Shown: positions 1 to 11,711 of the stretch, in pieces
Numbering within the stretch: the first letter of the stretch is position 1
Layout of the letters: the number at the start of each line of letters is the position of its first letter
NCBI GenBank assembly: GCA_946480065.1
Contig: CAMLJA010000013.1
Location: forward strand, 1-16,904
Direction of reading: 5' to 3'
DNA from: an uncultured Thermomonas sp.
GTDB taxonomy: Bacteria; Pseudomonadota; Gammaproteobacteria; Xanthomonadales; Xanthomonadaceae
DNA length: 16,904 bases
Made by a program: the position numbers and the translations under genes
Notes under the pieces: generated by a model
Database searches by the model: none
Told to the model about the DNA's origin: nothing
The model's input: only the letters and a program-made list of their open reading frames with translations

Positions 1-798
<798 letters not shown>

Positions 799-915
799 GC
801 CGGCGCCGCGGCCCGCCAGCCGGCCGCTCCGCAAGCCGGTGGCCTGCCGCGGGAGCCCGTCCCGTTGTCGTCCGAAGGGGCGGCGGCATGGCATGCTTCC
901 TGCGTCCGTCGACAC

Positions 916-944
916 TTGCCATCGCCGTGCTTTGCGCGGACGAT
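916..944 (+). promoter_or_regulatory. Possible sigma-70-type promoter for rpfG-rpfC
   Basis: A TTGCCA -35-like hexamer (916-921) lies 17 bp before GACGAT (939-944), which matches TATAAT at only three positions. It sits in the 192-bp lysS-rpfG gap and would give a leader of about 40 nt before the rpfG start. No terminator with a T-tract follows lysS, so read-through from lysS is also possible. This is a weak call by eye. Confidence 0.25.
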
Positions 945-977
945 GGCCCCGCGGGTCGTCCCGCCATGCATCCCGAC

Positions 978-985
978 AGAGGTGG
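978..985 (+). promoter_or_regulatory. Ribosome binding site deciding the rpfG TTG start
   Basis: AGAGGTGG lies 5 nt upstream of TTG 991. It supports TTG 991 over longer in-frame starts (for example TTG 865), whose extra residues do not look like a receiver domain. GTG 982 is also in frame but overlaps this site. Confidence 0.55.
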
Positions 986-990
986 CGCGC

Positions 991-2049
991 TTGGATATCG
1001 TCATCGTCGATGATCAGCCTTCGGCACGGACCATGCTTCGCCACATCGTGCAGGACATCGGCCCGCAGCTGGCCGTCTACGATTTCGGCGAGCCCGACAC
1101 CGCGCTGGACTGGTGCAACCAGAACCGGCCCGACCTGCTGCTGCTGGACTACCGCATGCCCGGCATGGACGGGCTGGAACTGGCGAAGGCCTTCCGCAAG
1201 CCGCTGCGCAACCGCGACGTGCCCATCGTGCTGGTCACCGTGGTGGGCGACGAGCCCATCCGCCAGGCGGCGCTGGACGCGGGGGTGATCGACTTCCTGG
1301 TCAAGCCCATCCGTCCGCGCGAACTGCGCGCCCGCTGCCGCAACCTGCTGCAGCTGCGCCAGCAGTCGGAAACCGTGAAGCAGCGCGCGCTGTCGCTGGA
1401 GCAGCGCCTGCTGGCCAGCGTGCACGAGGTGGAGGAGCGCGAGCGCGAGACCCTGTCGCGGCTGGCGCGCGCCATCGAGCTGCGCGACTCGGGCACCAGC
1501 GCCTACCTGGAGCGCATGGCCCACGTGGCCGGGCTGGTGGCGGAGGGCCTGGGCCTGCCCGAGGACCTGGTGCGCACCATCGAACTGGCGGCGCCGCTGC
1601 ACGACATCGGCAAGATCGCCATCCCCGACGCGGTGCTGATGAAGCCCGGCCCGCTGGACGAGCACGAGCGCCGGCGGATGCAGCTGCATCCGCAGATCGG
1701 CTTCGACCTGCTCAAGGACAGCCAGAACCGCCTGATCCAGGCCGGCGCGCGGATCGCGCTGCACCACCACGAGCGCTACGACGGCCGCGGCTATCCGCAG
1801 GGGCTGGCCGGCACCGAGATCCCGATCGAGGCCAGGGTGGTCACCGTGGCCGACGTGTTCGACGCCCTGATCTCGCCGCGCCCCTACAAGGAGGCCTGGA
1901 GCATCCAGCGCGCGCTGGAATACATCGGCGAGCAGAGCGGCAAGCTGCTCGACCCCAACTGCGTGCAGGCGCTGCTGGACAACCTGCCGCGGCTGTACGA
2001 GATCTGCGACCGCTATTCGCACGTCGCGCCCCGCCCGGGGTTCAACTGA
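991..2049 (+). CDS. rpfG: RpfG: response regulator with HD-GYP c-di-GMP phosphodiesterase domain
   Basis: Response regulator of DSF quorum sensing; on phosphorylation by RpfC its HD-GYP domain hydrolyses c-di-GMP. With the TTG start the protein is 352 aa and begins [16 protein letters not shown]. The receiver domain covers about residues 1-120, with the phospho-acceptor D53 in [13 protein letters not shown] and the lysine in [13 protein letters not shown] charged helical linker (about 125-165, [14 protein letters not shown]) leads to the HD-GYP domain: HD at H204-D205 ([10 protein letters not shown]), [12 protein letters not shown] with GYP at 267-269, and [18 protein letters not shown]. These segments match Xanthomonas RpfG nearly word for word from memory. 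rpfC follows after 4 bp, so the two are almost surely cotranscribed. The rare TTG start and the choice of start are the only doubtful points. Confidence 0.95.
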   Translation: MDIVIVDDQPSARTMLRHIVQDIGPQLAVYDFGEPDTALDWCNQNRPDLLLLDYRMPGMDGLELAKAFRKPLRNRDVPIVLVTVVGDEPIRQAALDAGVIDFLVKPIRPRELRARCRNLLQLRQQSETVKQRALSLEQRLLASVHEVEERERETLSRLARAIELRDSGTSAYLERMAHVAGLVAEGLGLPEDLVRTIELAAPLHDIGKIAIPDAVLMKPGPLDEHERRRMQLHPQIGFDLLKDSQNRLIQAGARIALHHHERYDGRGYPQGLAGTEIPIEARVVTVADVFDALISPRPYKEAWSIQRALEYIGEQSGKLLDPNCVQALLDNLPRLYEICDRYSHVAPRPGFN

Positions 2050-2053
2050 GGCC

Positions 2054-4231
2054 ATGGCCGCGGCCTGGGCCTGGATGCGTTCGCGCCTGCGCAACCGCGC
2101 GGACAGCGAGCACGGCCAGGTCTTCGTCCGGATCGCCATCACCGCGCTGTTCGCCAGCTACCTGGGCTGGGAGGTCGGGGGCGGCGACCTGCGGCCGGCG
2201 CTGGTCGCCACCTGGCTGATCCTGCTGGGCGAACTGGGGCTGTCGCTGGGTCTGCTGGCGGCGATCCTGGTGGACCCGCGGCCCTCGGATCCGCGCCGCT
2301 GGCTGGGCATGGTGGCCGACTACGCCGCCATGGGCGGGGTGATGTACCTGCAGGGCGAATCGGCCGCGCCGCTGTATGCGGTCTACCTGTGGGTGACGGT
2401 CGGCAACGGCATGCGCTACGGCCCGCGCTACCTGTTCGTGGCCACCGGCATGGCGGCGGCGTCGTTCCTGGCGATGATGCGGGCCACGCCGTACTGGCTG
2501 GAGAATCCGTACCTGTCGTGGGGCTTGCTGCTGGGCCTGGTCGCGGTGCCGCTGTATTTCGCCTCGCTGCTGAAGGCGCTGACCGCGGCGATCGAGGACG
2601 CGCGCCGCGCCAACCTGGCCAAGAGCCGCTTCCTGGCCAACATGAGCCACGAGTTCCGGACCCCGCTCAACGGCCTGTCCGGAATGTCCGAACTGCTGGC
2701 CAGCACCCGTCTGGACGCCGAGCAGCGCGGCTACCTGGAAACCATCCAGGCCTCCGCCCGCGCACTGCTGGCGCTGGTGGAGGACGTGCTGGACATCTCC
2801 GCGATCGAGGCCGGCAAGCTCAAGCTGAAGGTCGAGTCGTTCGAGCTGCGGGCGCTGGTCGACGAGATCGACCTGATGCTGCGCCCGGAGGCGCGCGCCA
2901 AGCAGCTGGACTACCTGGTCGCGATCGCCGCCGACGTGCCGGCGCGCCTGCGCGGCGACCCCGGCCACCTGCGGCAGGTGCTGGTCAACCTGCTCAGCAA
3001 CGCCATCAAGTTCACCCCGACCGGGCAGGTGCGGCTGGAGGTGGCCACCGCGGGCGGCGCGGCGGGTGGCACCCAGCGGCTGCGCTTCACCGTGACCGAC
3101 ACCGGCATCGGCATCCCCGCCTCGGCCCGCGCCAAGCTGTTCGAGGCCTTCGAACAGGCGGACAACAGCCTGGTCCGGCGGCACGCCGGCACCGGGCTGG
3201 GCACCACCATCGCCAAGGGCCTGACCGAGGCCATGGGCGGGCTGATCGGCTTCGAGAGCAACGAGAACGCCGGCAGCCGGTTCTGGGTCGAGCTGCCGTT
3301 CCAGCTCGACGCGGTGCCCGCCGCGGCCCCGGCCGCGCCCGCCGCGCAGGCGGCGACGGCGGCCCAGCCGCAGCCGCCCTACGACGGCCGCAAGGTCATC
3401 GCCTTCAGCGATCCGTTCCTCCGCCACCGCGCCCGCGTGCGGCCCCTGCGCGCGCTGATCGCGGACGACCATTCGGCCAACCGCATGGTGCTGCAGGGCG
3501 TGCTGCAGAAGGCGGGGCACCGGGTGCTGGCGGTGGAGGACGGCGAGTCCGCGCTGGACGCGCTGGCCGCCGGCGACTTCGACCTGGCCATCGTCGACCT
3601 GCACATGCCGGGTCTCAGCGGCATCGACCTGCTGCGCCAGCTGCGGGTGATGGAGGCGGGCGGCAGCGCGCGCACGCCGGTGATCGTGCTCAGCGCCGAC
3701 GCCACCCCGGATTCGGTGCAGGCCTGCCGCCAGGCCGGCGCCAAGGCCTTCATCCCCAAGCCGTTCCAGGCCGGCAAGCTGCTGGACGCGGTCGCCGAGA
3801 TCGCCACCGGCGGCAGCGTGGCCGAGGTGGACCCGCGCCCGGCGCCGCAGGCCGCGCCCGCGCAGGACCTGCTGGACCCCGCGGTGCTCGACGAACTGGC
3901 GTCGCTCGGGATGGGCAGTGCTTTCGAGGCCGACTTCATCGGCCAGTGCGTGGCCGACGCGCGGCGCGCGCTCGGGCTGATGCGGCAGGCCGGTGCCGAC
4001 GCCGACTGGGACGCCTACCGCGAGCAGGCGCACGCCCTGAAGGGCATCGCCGGGAACCTGGGCCTGGTCCAGCTTGCCGCCCACAGCGGCAAGCTGATGC
4101 ACACCACCGGGTTCGAGCTGGTGCGCGACTGGCGCCGCCATTGCGACGCCCTGGTGGAGCGGATGTCCGCGGGCGAGCAGGCCCTTGCCGCGCGCGGGAG
4201 CTGGCAGCCCGCGCGCGAGGACAGCCGCTGA
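2054..4231 (+). CDS. rpfC: RpfC: hybrid sensor histidine kinase for DSF (five or six TM segments-HisKA-HATPase-REC-Hpt)
   Basis: Membrane sensor of DSF and phosphodonor of RpfG, 725 aa. The short N-terminal tail contains RADSEH (residues 15-20), the same spacing as in X. campestris RpfC, where this region is reported to bind DSF. Hydrophobic segments follow at about 24-40, 50-73, 84-99, 104-118, 127-142 and 153-172. The kinase core has phospho-His H199 ([11 protein letters not shown]), N-box N316 ([13 protein letters not shown]), DTGIGIP and a GTGLG lid motif. An Ala/Pro/Gln-rich linker (about 418-440) leads to a receiver with D515 (AIVDLHMPG), then an Hpt domain with H660 ([11 protein letters not shown]). 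All phosphorelay residues are present. The start is 4 bp after the rpfG stop with only a weak GAGG close to it, so translation is probably coupled to rpfG. In X. campestris, RpfC also binds and restrains RpfF through its receiver (established knowledge). Confidence 0.96.
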   Translation: MAAAWAWMRSRLRNRADSEHGQVFVRIAITALFASYLGWEVGGGDLRPALVATWLILLGELGLSLGLLAAILVDPRPSDPRRWLGMVADYAAMGGVMYLQGESAAPLYAVYLWVTVGNGMRYGPRYLFVATGMAAASFLAMMRATPYWLENPYLSWGLLLGLVAVPLYFASLLKALTAAIEDARRANLAKSRFLANMSHEFRTPLNGLSGMSELLASTRLDAEQRGYLETIQASARALLALVEDVLDISAIEAGKLKLKVESFELRALVDEIDLMLRPEARAKQLDYLVAIAADVPARLRGDPGHLRQVLVNLLSNAIKFTPTGQVRLEVATAGGAAGGTQRLRFTVTDTGIGIPASARAKLFEAFEQADNSLVRRHAGTGLGTTIAKGLTEAMGGLIGFESNENAGSRFWVELPFQLDAVPAAAPAAPAAQAATAAQPQPPYDGRKVIAFSDPFLRHRARVRPLRALIADDHSANRMVLQGVLQKAGHRVLAVEDGESALDALAAGDFDLAIVDLHMPGLSGIDLLRQLRVMEAGGSARTPVIVLSADATPDSVQACRQAGAKAFIPKPFQAGKLLDAVAEIATGGSVAEVDPRPAPQAAPAQDLLDPAVLDELASLGMGSAFEADFIGQCVADARRALGLMRQAGADADWDAYREQAHALKGIAGNLGLVQLAAHSGKLMHTTGFELVRDWRRHCDALVERMSAGEQALAARGSWQPAREDSR

Positions 4232-4240
4232 CCCAGGCCG

Positions 4241-5131
4241 TCAGGCCTGCGCGGCGCTGCGCTCGCCGTGCCGCTTGTACTGCGCGCGGACCAGCCGTTC
4301 CATCGTGCGCAGGGGCTTCTCGCCCAGCTGCATCGCGGTGTCCACCCAGACTTCGGTGATCGCCATCATTTCCTCCAGCGTGACCGGCTGGGACATGGCG
4401 CGCACCCGGTGCATGGCCGCCCGCGCATGCGGGATCCGGCGGTTGGCGCGGATCACGTCCTCCACCGCCTGCACGCCCTGGCCGCGCGGCGCCAGCACGT
4501 CGACCAGGCCCATCTTGTACAGGTCCTCGCTGGCGTAGACGTCGCCGCTCAGCATCATCTTCTCGGCCTGGTGCGGGGCGATCCGCTTGCACAGGAACGA
4601 GTACGCGCCCATCCCCGGGAACAGGTCGAACAGCACCTCCGGCAGGCCCATGCCCACGCCTTCCTCGGCCACGATGGTGTGGCAGCTCAGCGCCGCCTCG
4701 AAGCCGCCGCCCAGCGCGTCGCCCTGGACCAGCGCGATGCTGTGCGCGCCGGCGTCCAGGCCGGTATGGAACGCGTGCACGCCGCGCACGCACTGGCGCG
4801 CGTAGGTCAGCAGGGCGTGCCGGTCCTGGCGGCGGATCGCGTCGCAGAAATATTCCAGGTCCCCGCCCAGGTTGAAGGCGTCGCAGTCCGAGGCCAGCAC
4901 CACGTGCTGCAGGGCGTCGCCGCCGGTGTTGCGCTCGCGGCGCATGCGGTCGGCCAGGGCCCACTGGTACTGCAGGATCTCGTTGACCAGCGCCGGCTTG
5001 AAGCAGGCGCGCCCCGGCTGGTCGGCCAGGTCGGCGTGCATGTGGCACCAGTGGACGGTGGCGTCGCGGCTTTCGGCCGCGCGCAGGGTGGCGTAGCGGG
5101 GAACGGGGGTGAGTTTCTCGGGGGTGGCCAT
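4241..5131 (-). CDS. rpfF: RpfF: DSF synthase (crotonase/enoyl-CoA hydratase family)
   Basis: Makes the quorum signal DSF, a cis-2-unsaturated fatty acid, from acyl-ACP by combined dehydratase and thioesterase activity. The protein is 296 aa; X. campestris RpfF is about 289. The crotonase fold signatures are clear: oxyanion-hole region VVLASDCDAFNLGGDL (78-92) and SIALVQGDALGGGFEAAL. The two catalytic glutamates expected from X. campestris (E141, E161) are seen as E145 (GGGFEAALS) and E165 (GLPEVLFDLFPGMGAYSF), offset by 4 residues from a slightly longer N-terminus. HMHADLADQPGRACF near residue 30 and EVWVDTAMQLGEKPLRTMERLVRAQ near the end are also RpfF-specific. ATG 5131 is preceded by GGAG at a 9-nt spacing; an upstream ATG at 5149 would add six residues. 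It lies 158 bp downstream of rpfB on the same strand. Confidence 0.97.
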   Translation of the reverse strand: MATPEKLTPVPRYATLRAAESRDATVHWCHMHADLADQPGRACFKPALVNEILQYQWALADRMRRERNTGGDALQHVVLASDCDAFNLGGDLEYFCDAIRRQDRHALLTYARQCVRGVHAFHTGLDAGAHSIALVQGDALGGGFEAALSCHTIVAEEGVGMGLPEVLFDLFPGMGAYSFLCKRIAPHQAEKMMLSGDVYASEDLYKMGLVDVLAPRGQGVQAVEDVIRANRRIPHARAAMHRVRAMSQPVTLEEMMAITEVWVDTAMQLGEKPLRTMERLVRAQYKRHGERSAAQA

Positions 5132-5208
5132 GGTCGCTGCTCCGGGCATGGCCCGCCGGCCCGGGCCAGCTGGCGGGAGGGAAGGAGTGGTGGTTGGCCC
5201 GTGCAGCG

Positions 5209-5237
5209 TGTATGCGCCGAAACGCGTGAAAGCGCAA
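5209..5237 (-). promoter_or_regulatory. Possible internal promoter for rpfF
   Basis: Reading the minus strand, TTGCGC (5237-5232) is followed after 17 bp by CATACA (5214-5209). The -35 matches consensus at four positions and the -10 at three. It would give an rpfF leader of about 70 nt. The rpfB-rpfF gap has no hairpin followed by T's, so rpfF may also be transcribed from the rpfB promoter. A separate rpfF promoter is known in Xanthomonas, which makes this plausible but not proven. Confidence 0.25.
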
Positions 5238-5289
5238 GCAAGAGGCGGCGGGGTGGCGACCGCGCGCCGCGCCTTGCCGGAGGACCGGG

Positions 5290-6969
5290 TCAGGCCGCCC
5301 GCGGCGGGTCCCGCAGCTCCTTGCGCAGGATCTTGCCCACGTTGCTCTTGGGCAGCTCGTCGCGGAACTCCACGTAGCGCGGCTGCTTGTAGCCGGTCAG
5401 GTTCTCGCGGCAGAAGTGCTTGATCGCGTCGGCGGTGAGCGCCGGGTCCTTCTTGACCACGAACACCTTCACCGCCTCGCCGGACTTCTCGTCCGGCACG
5501 CCGATGGCCGCCACTTCCAGCACGCCCGGCATCATCGCGATCACGTCCTCGACCTCGTTGGGATACACGTTGAAGCCGGACACCAGGATCATGTCCTTCT
5601 TGCGGTCCACGATGTAGAAGTAGCCGTTGCCGTCCATCCGCGCCATGTCGCCGGTGTGCAGCCAGCCGTCGGCGTCCATGACCTTGGCGGTTTCCTCCGG
5701 GCGCTGCCAGTAGCCCTTCATCACCTGCGGGCCCTTGACGCACAGCTCGCCCACCTCGCCCGCGGGCAGGACGCGGCCTTCCTCGTCCTTGATGCAGACG
5801 TCGGTGGAGGGCACCGGCAGCCCGATCGAGCCGTTGTACTCGCGCAGGTCCAGCGGGTTGATGCACACCGCCGGCGAGGTCTCGGTCAGGCCGTAGGCCT
5901 CGGCCAGGGTGCAGCCGGTGACCTGCTTCCACTTGTCCGCCACCGCCCGCTGCACCGCCATGCCGCCGCCCAGGGTCAGGTGCAGCCTGGAGAAGTCGAT
6001 CTGGTCGAAGCCGGGCGTGTGCAGCAGCCCGTTGAACAGCGTGTTGACGCCGGTGATCGCGGTGAACGGGATCGCCTTGAGCTCCTTGACGAAGCCGGCC
6101 ATGTCGCGCGGGTTGGTGATCAGGTGGTTGTGCGCGCCGAACTTCATGAAGACCAGGCAGTTCGCCGTCAGCGCGAAGATGTGGTACAGCGGCAGCGCGG
6201 TGACGATCAGTTCCTTGCCCATGGTGGCGTTGCTGCCCACCCAGGCCGCCGCCTGCTGCATGTTCGCGATCAGGTTGCGGTGGGTCAGCATGGCGCCCTT
6301 GGAGACGCCGGTGGTGCCGCCGGTGTACTGCAGGAAGGCCAGGTCGCCGGGAGCGATGGCGATCTCCGGCAGCGCGTGCATGCGGCCCAGGGTCAGGGTG
6401 TCGCGGAAGCGCACCGCGCCGGGGATGTCGTAGTCCGGCACCATCTTCTTGACGTGCTTGAGCACGAAGTTGACCAGCAGGCCCTTCGGGAAGCCCAGCA
6501 TGTCGCCCAGGCCGGTGGTGATGGCGCGCACGCCCGGCAGCTGCGCCAGCACCTCCTGCGCCACGTGGCCGAAGTTGTCCATCACCAGCAGCACGGTGGC
6601 GCCGGAGTCCGCCATCTGGTGCTTCAGCTCGCGCGCGGTGTACATCGGGTTGGTGTTGACCACCGTCAGCCCGGCGCGCAGCACGCCCAGCACCGCCACC
6701 GGGTACTGCAGGCAGTTGGGCATCATGATGGCGACGCGGTCGCCCTTCTTGAGCTGCAGCTCGCCCAGCAGGTAGCCGGCGAAATCGCGGCTCAGGCGGT
6801 CCAGCTCGGCATAGGTCAGCGACTTGCCCAGGTTGGAGAACGCGGTGTTGCCGGCGTACTGCGCCAGCGCCCCCTCGAAGACGTCGGGGATGGCCGCGAA
6901 TTCCTCCAGGTCGATGTCGGCGGGGACCCCGGCAGGGTAGTGGGCCAGCCAAGGACGGTCGGGACTCAT
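5290..6969 (-). CDS. rpfB: RpfB: long-chain fatty-acid-CoA ligase (FadD-like) of the DSF locus
   Basis: ATP-dependent acyl-CoA synthetase; in Xanthomonas it activates fatty acids including DSF and contributes to signal turnover. The protein is 559 aa, normal for FadD. Adenylate-forming enzyme motifs in order: P-loop YTGGTTGVSKGAMLTHRN, YGLTETSPAV, HTGDMARMDGNGY, the hinge/linker DRKKDMILVSGFNVYPNEVE, and the C-terminal lysine in KSNVGKILRKELR. The start MSPDRPWLAHYPAGVPADIDLEEF matches the RpfB N-terminus; AGGGG lies about 9-10 nt upstream of ATG 6969. It is followed by rpfF on the same strand, probably in one operon. A housekeeping FadD would look similar; the neighbour rpfF decides the name. 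Confidence 0.94.
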   Translation of the reverse strand: MSPDRPWLAHYPAGVPADIDLEEFAAIPDVFEGALAQYAGNTAFSNLGKSLTYAELDRLSRDFAGYLLGELQLKKGDRVAIMMPNCLQYPVAVLGVLRAGLTVVNTNPMYTARELKHQMADSGATVLLVMDNFGHVAQEVLAQLPGVRAITTGLGDMLGFPKGLLVNFVLKHVKKMVPDYDIPGAVRFRDTLTLGRMHALPEIAIAPGDLAFLQYTGGTTGVSKGAMLTHRNLIANMQQAAAWVGSNATMGKELIVTALPLYHIFALTANCLVFMKFGAHNHLITNPRDMAGFVKELKAIPFTAITGVNTLFNGLLHTPGFDQIDFSRLHLTLGGGMAVQRAVADKWKQVTGCTLAEAYGLTETSPAVCINPLDLREYNGSIGLPVPSTDVCIKDEEGRVLPAGEVGELCVKGPQVMKGYWQRPEETAKVMDADGWLHTGDMARMDGNGYFYIVDRKKDMILVSGFNVYPNEVEDVIAMMPGVLEVAAIGVPDEKSGEAVKVFVVKKDPALTADAIKHFCRENLTGYKQPRYVEFRDELPKSNVGKILRKELRDPPRAA

Positions 6970-7030
6970 GCGCGTTTTCCCCTGCGTGCCGGCCTGCTGC
7001 GAATGTGCGCAGGCGTACGGTTTGCGCCCG

Positions 7031-7059
7031 ATTTGAGCATAGGGTGCAATAGCTGACAA
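7031..7059 (-). promoter_or_regulatory. Predicted sigma-70 promoter of rpfB(-rpfF)
   Basis: On the minus strand TTGTCA (7059-7054, five of six consensus positions) is followed by a 17-bp spacer and TCAAAT (7036-7031, four of six). It predicts a transcript start near 7024 and an rpfB leader of about 55 nt. It lies in the 121-bp gap between the divergent rpfB and lipoprotein genes and is one of the few AT-rich spots nearby. Confidence 0.45.
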
Positions 7060-7090
7060 GGCGACGCGGGTCGCCCTCGGGAGTGCCGCA

Positions 7091-7543
7091 ATGCAGCAGA
7101 ACCGCGCCCTGCAGGGGATCGCCCGCATCGCCGCGCTGGCGTGCGCGCTGGCGCTCGCGGCCTGCGCCCGGCCTTCGGTCGAGACGGCGGTGCGCGCGCA
7201 GGTGCAGGCGCTGCAAACCGCGATCGACGCGCGCGATGCCGGCGCCGTGCAGGACCTGCTGGCGGACGACTTCGTGGGCAACGACGGGCTGGACCGCCGC
7301 GGCGCCCGGCAACTCGCGGCCGGCGTGTTCCTGCGCTTCCGCGACGTGCGCGCCCGGATCGGCCCGGTGCAAGTCGAAGCGCGCGGACCGGACGAGGCCA
7401 TCGCCCGCTTCACCGTGCTGGCCACCGGCGGCAGCGGCGGCCTGCTGCCGGAGCAGGGCCAGCTCTACCGGGTGGACACCGGCTGGCGCCGGGTGGACGG
7501 CGAGTGGCGGCTGCTCAGCGCGAGCTGGACGCCGAAGCTGTAA
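7091..7543 (+). CDS. Small putative lipoprotein, possible NTF2/SnoaL-like fold
   Basis: A 150-aa exported protein of unknown function. Residues 1-24 form a signal peptide with a charged start and Ala/Leu-rich core, ending in the lipobox LAAC with C25, so a lipid-anchored envelope protein is expected. The rest reads like an NTF2-like domain (as in SnoaL/DUF4440): an N-terminal helix VRAQVQALQTAIDARDAGAVQDLLADDFVG, then strands ending in YRVDTGWRRVDGEWRLLSASW, the usual last two strands of this fold. This fold call is inference from pattern only. ATG 7091 has CGGGAG about 7 nt upstream. It is divergent from rpfB and convergent with the kinase gene, 31 bp from its stop. No catalytic residues can be assigned. 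I do not recognise it as an rpf gene. Confidence 0.8.
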   Translation: MQQNRALQGIARIAALACALALAACARPSVETAVRAQVQALQTAIDARDAGAVQDLLADDFVGNDGLDRRGARQLAAGVFLRFRDVRARIGPVQVEARGPDEAIARFTVLATGGSGGLLPEQGQLYRVDTGWRRVDGEWRLLSASWTPKL

Positions 7544-7574
7544 GCGCTTCCCGCGATGCCGCCCGGGCCCGCGG

Positions 7575-8765
7575 CTAGACCGGCGCCAGCGCCGCGCGCT
7601 CCGGCGCCTGCGCGGGATTTTCCGGCGCGGCTTCGTAGCGCGGCAGGTCGATGGTGAACACGCAGCCGGTGCCCGGCAGGTCGCGCACGCTCAGGATCCC
7701 CTGGTTCGCCTCCACGCTGCGCCGCGCGATCGACAGCCCCAGCCCCAGCCCGCTGGTGTCGGCGCCGCGCTGCACGAAGGGCTCGAACGGGCTTTCCGCC
7801 GCGCCGGCCGGCAGCCCGCCGCAGCGGTCCTCCACGTCGATCAGGATCCGGTCCGCCATGGCGTAGGCGTTCAGGCTGACCTCGCTGCCGGGATGGGAGA
7901 ACTTGAATGCGTTCTGCAGCAGGTTGCCCACCGCCGACAGCAGCAGGTCGCGGTCGCCGTCCACCGCCAGCAGCGGATCCACCTGCGACACCGTCAGCAC
8001 GCAGTGCCGGGTCTGCGCTTCCAGCGAGGCCGACAGCTTGACCTCGGCGATGAAGTCCGCCAGCAGGAACAGGCGATGGCGCACCTCCATCCCGGCGCTG
8101 GCGCGCACGTCCGCCAGCGAACGGTCGATCAGGTTGCCCAGCCCCACCAGGGCGCGGTCCAGCACCGCGCCGGTGGCGCCGCCCAGGCCCACGTTGCCTT
8201 GCTTGATCACCGACAGCGCAAGCGTAGCGATGCACAGCAGGTTGCGCAGTTCGTGGGCGAAGAAACCCAGCTGCTCGTTCAACGCGTCGGCCTGCAGGCC
8301 GGCCATGGCGAAGTCGTGCTGGTAGCCGAATTCCGTCACCGCGGTGGCGATGGCGTTGTCCAGGCAGCGGTTGAGGGTGCGGAACTCCGCGATCTCGATG
8401 CTCACGCCGCGCTCGAACGCCAGGTCGGTGATGGCCTGGCACAGGTCGCCGTAATCGTGGACCACTTCCTCCACGGTGAAGCCGTGCTCGCGCAGCTCCT
8501 TGCCGTGCCGGGCCGCGGATTCGCCGATCTCCGACAGCGCGGGCGGGCCGCCGCCGGCGCGGCCGGAGACGCGTTCGCTCTCCAGCGGGTCGTCGCCGCG
8601 CTCCACCCGCAGGGTCCGGATCAGCTGGTCCAGGAAGATGGTGACGCCGTTGGCCAGTTCCCCCGGGCGCTCGCCGGGCGGCGCCCGCAGCGCCACCTTC
8701 GCCCGGCACCTGGCGATCAGCTCTTCCCGGTTCGCTGAGAGGAATCTGTCCATCCCCTGCAGCAT
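7575..8765 (-). CDS. Orphan cytosolic sensor histidine kinase with RsbRD_N-like N-terminal domain
   Basis: A 396-aa kinase without any hydrophobic membrane segment, so a cytoplasmic sensor is expected. The N-terminal half (about 5-150) resembles the all-helical N-terminal domain of RsbR/RsbRD-type stress proteins: FLSANREELIARCRAK, then LREHGFTVEEVVHDYGDLCQAI and EFRTLNRCLDNAIA. The phospho-His is H171 in FFAHELRNLL, where the usual Pro of the H-box is Leu. The ATPase part has N281/N285 (GNLLQNAFKFSH), D313 with GG 316-317 (VEDRCGGLPAG), a GLGLGLS lid and GTGCVFTIDLP. No response regulator is adjacent. ATG 8765 has no good ribosome site; ATG 8753 (MDRFLS) has an AGGGG directly touching it, so the start is uncertain by four residues. 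It lies between rpfB and acnA, pointing the same way as both. Confidence 0.88.
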   Translation of the reverse strand: MLQGMDRFLSANREELIARCRAKVALRAPPGERPGELANGVTIFLDQLIRTLRVERGDDPLESERVSGRAGGGPPALSEIGESAARHGKELREHGFTVEEVVHDYGDLCQAITDLAFERGVSIEIAEFRTLNRCLDNAIATAVTEFGYQHDFAMAGLQADALNEQLGFFAHELRNLLCIATLALSVIKQGNVGLGGATGAVLDRALVGLGNLIDRSLADVRASAGMEVRHRLFLLADFIAEVKLSASLEAQTRHCVLTVSQVDPLLAVDGDRDLLLSAVGNLLQNAFKFSHPGSEVSLNAYAMADRILIDVEDRCGGLPAGAAESPFEPFVQRGADTSGLGLGLSIARRSVEANQGILSVRDLPGTGCVFTIDLPRYEAAPENPAQAPERAALAPV

Positions 8766-8884
8766 ACGCCCGATCCGGGACGGCGGCGCGAAGGTGGGCC
8801 GTTATCGACAATTTGGCGGCGTGATCCTTGCATTTGAGGCGATTTTTGCGGATTTCATGGTCGGCTCTTCCATCGCCGCGTAGC

Positions 8885-11656
<2,772 letters not shown>

Positions 11657-11685
11657 GGCGCTGCTCCTTGCGTGTGGATGCCCCG

Positions 11686-11691
11686 AGTGTA
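11686..11691 (-). promoter_or_regulatory. Predicted -10 element of acnA
   Basis: On the minus strand TACACT (four of six matches to TATAAT) lies 30 bp before the acnA ATG; the predicted transcript start is near 11679. No recognisable -35 hexamer occurs at 16-18 bp spacing, where the sequence is nearly pure G/C, which suggests dependence on an activator. Confidence 0.35.
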
Positions 11692-11711
11692 CGCCGCGCC
11701 CGCGGCGCCGC

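Noticed and set aside
865..990. 42-residue N-terminal extension of RpfG
   Set aside because: The in-frame extension is Arg/Pro/Cys-rich and not receiver-like; the ribosome site AGAGGTGG and family N-terminus favour TTG 991.
2042..4141. 699-codon open frame antisense to rpfC
   Set aside because: It is the mirror of a certain gene in very GC-rich DNA, where stop codons are rare in antisense frames. Its His/Gln/Gly/Arg-rich translation resembles no family.
5416..7056. 546-codon plus-strand open frame opposite rpfB
   Set aside because: The RpfB motifs on the minus strand are complete; this frame is compositionally a shadow.
8802..8873. Tiny minus-strand frame after acnA (23 codons; an inner 18-codon version starts at ATG 8858 with GGAAGAG upstream)
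   Set aside because: It lies in a locally AT-richer gap that more likely holds the kinase promoter; no family similarity can be judged at this length. Ribosome profiling would settle it.
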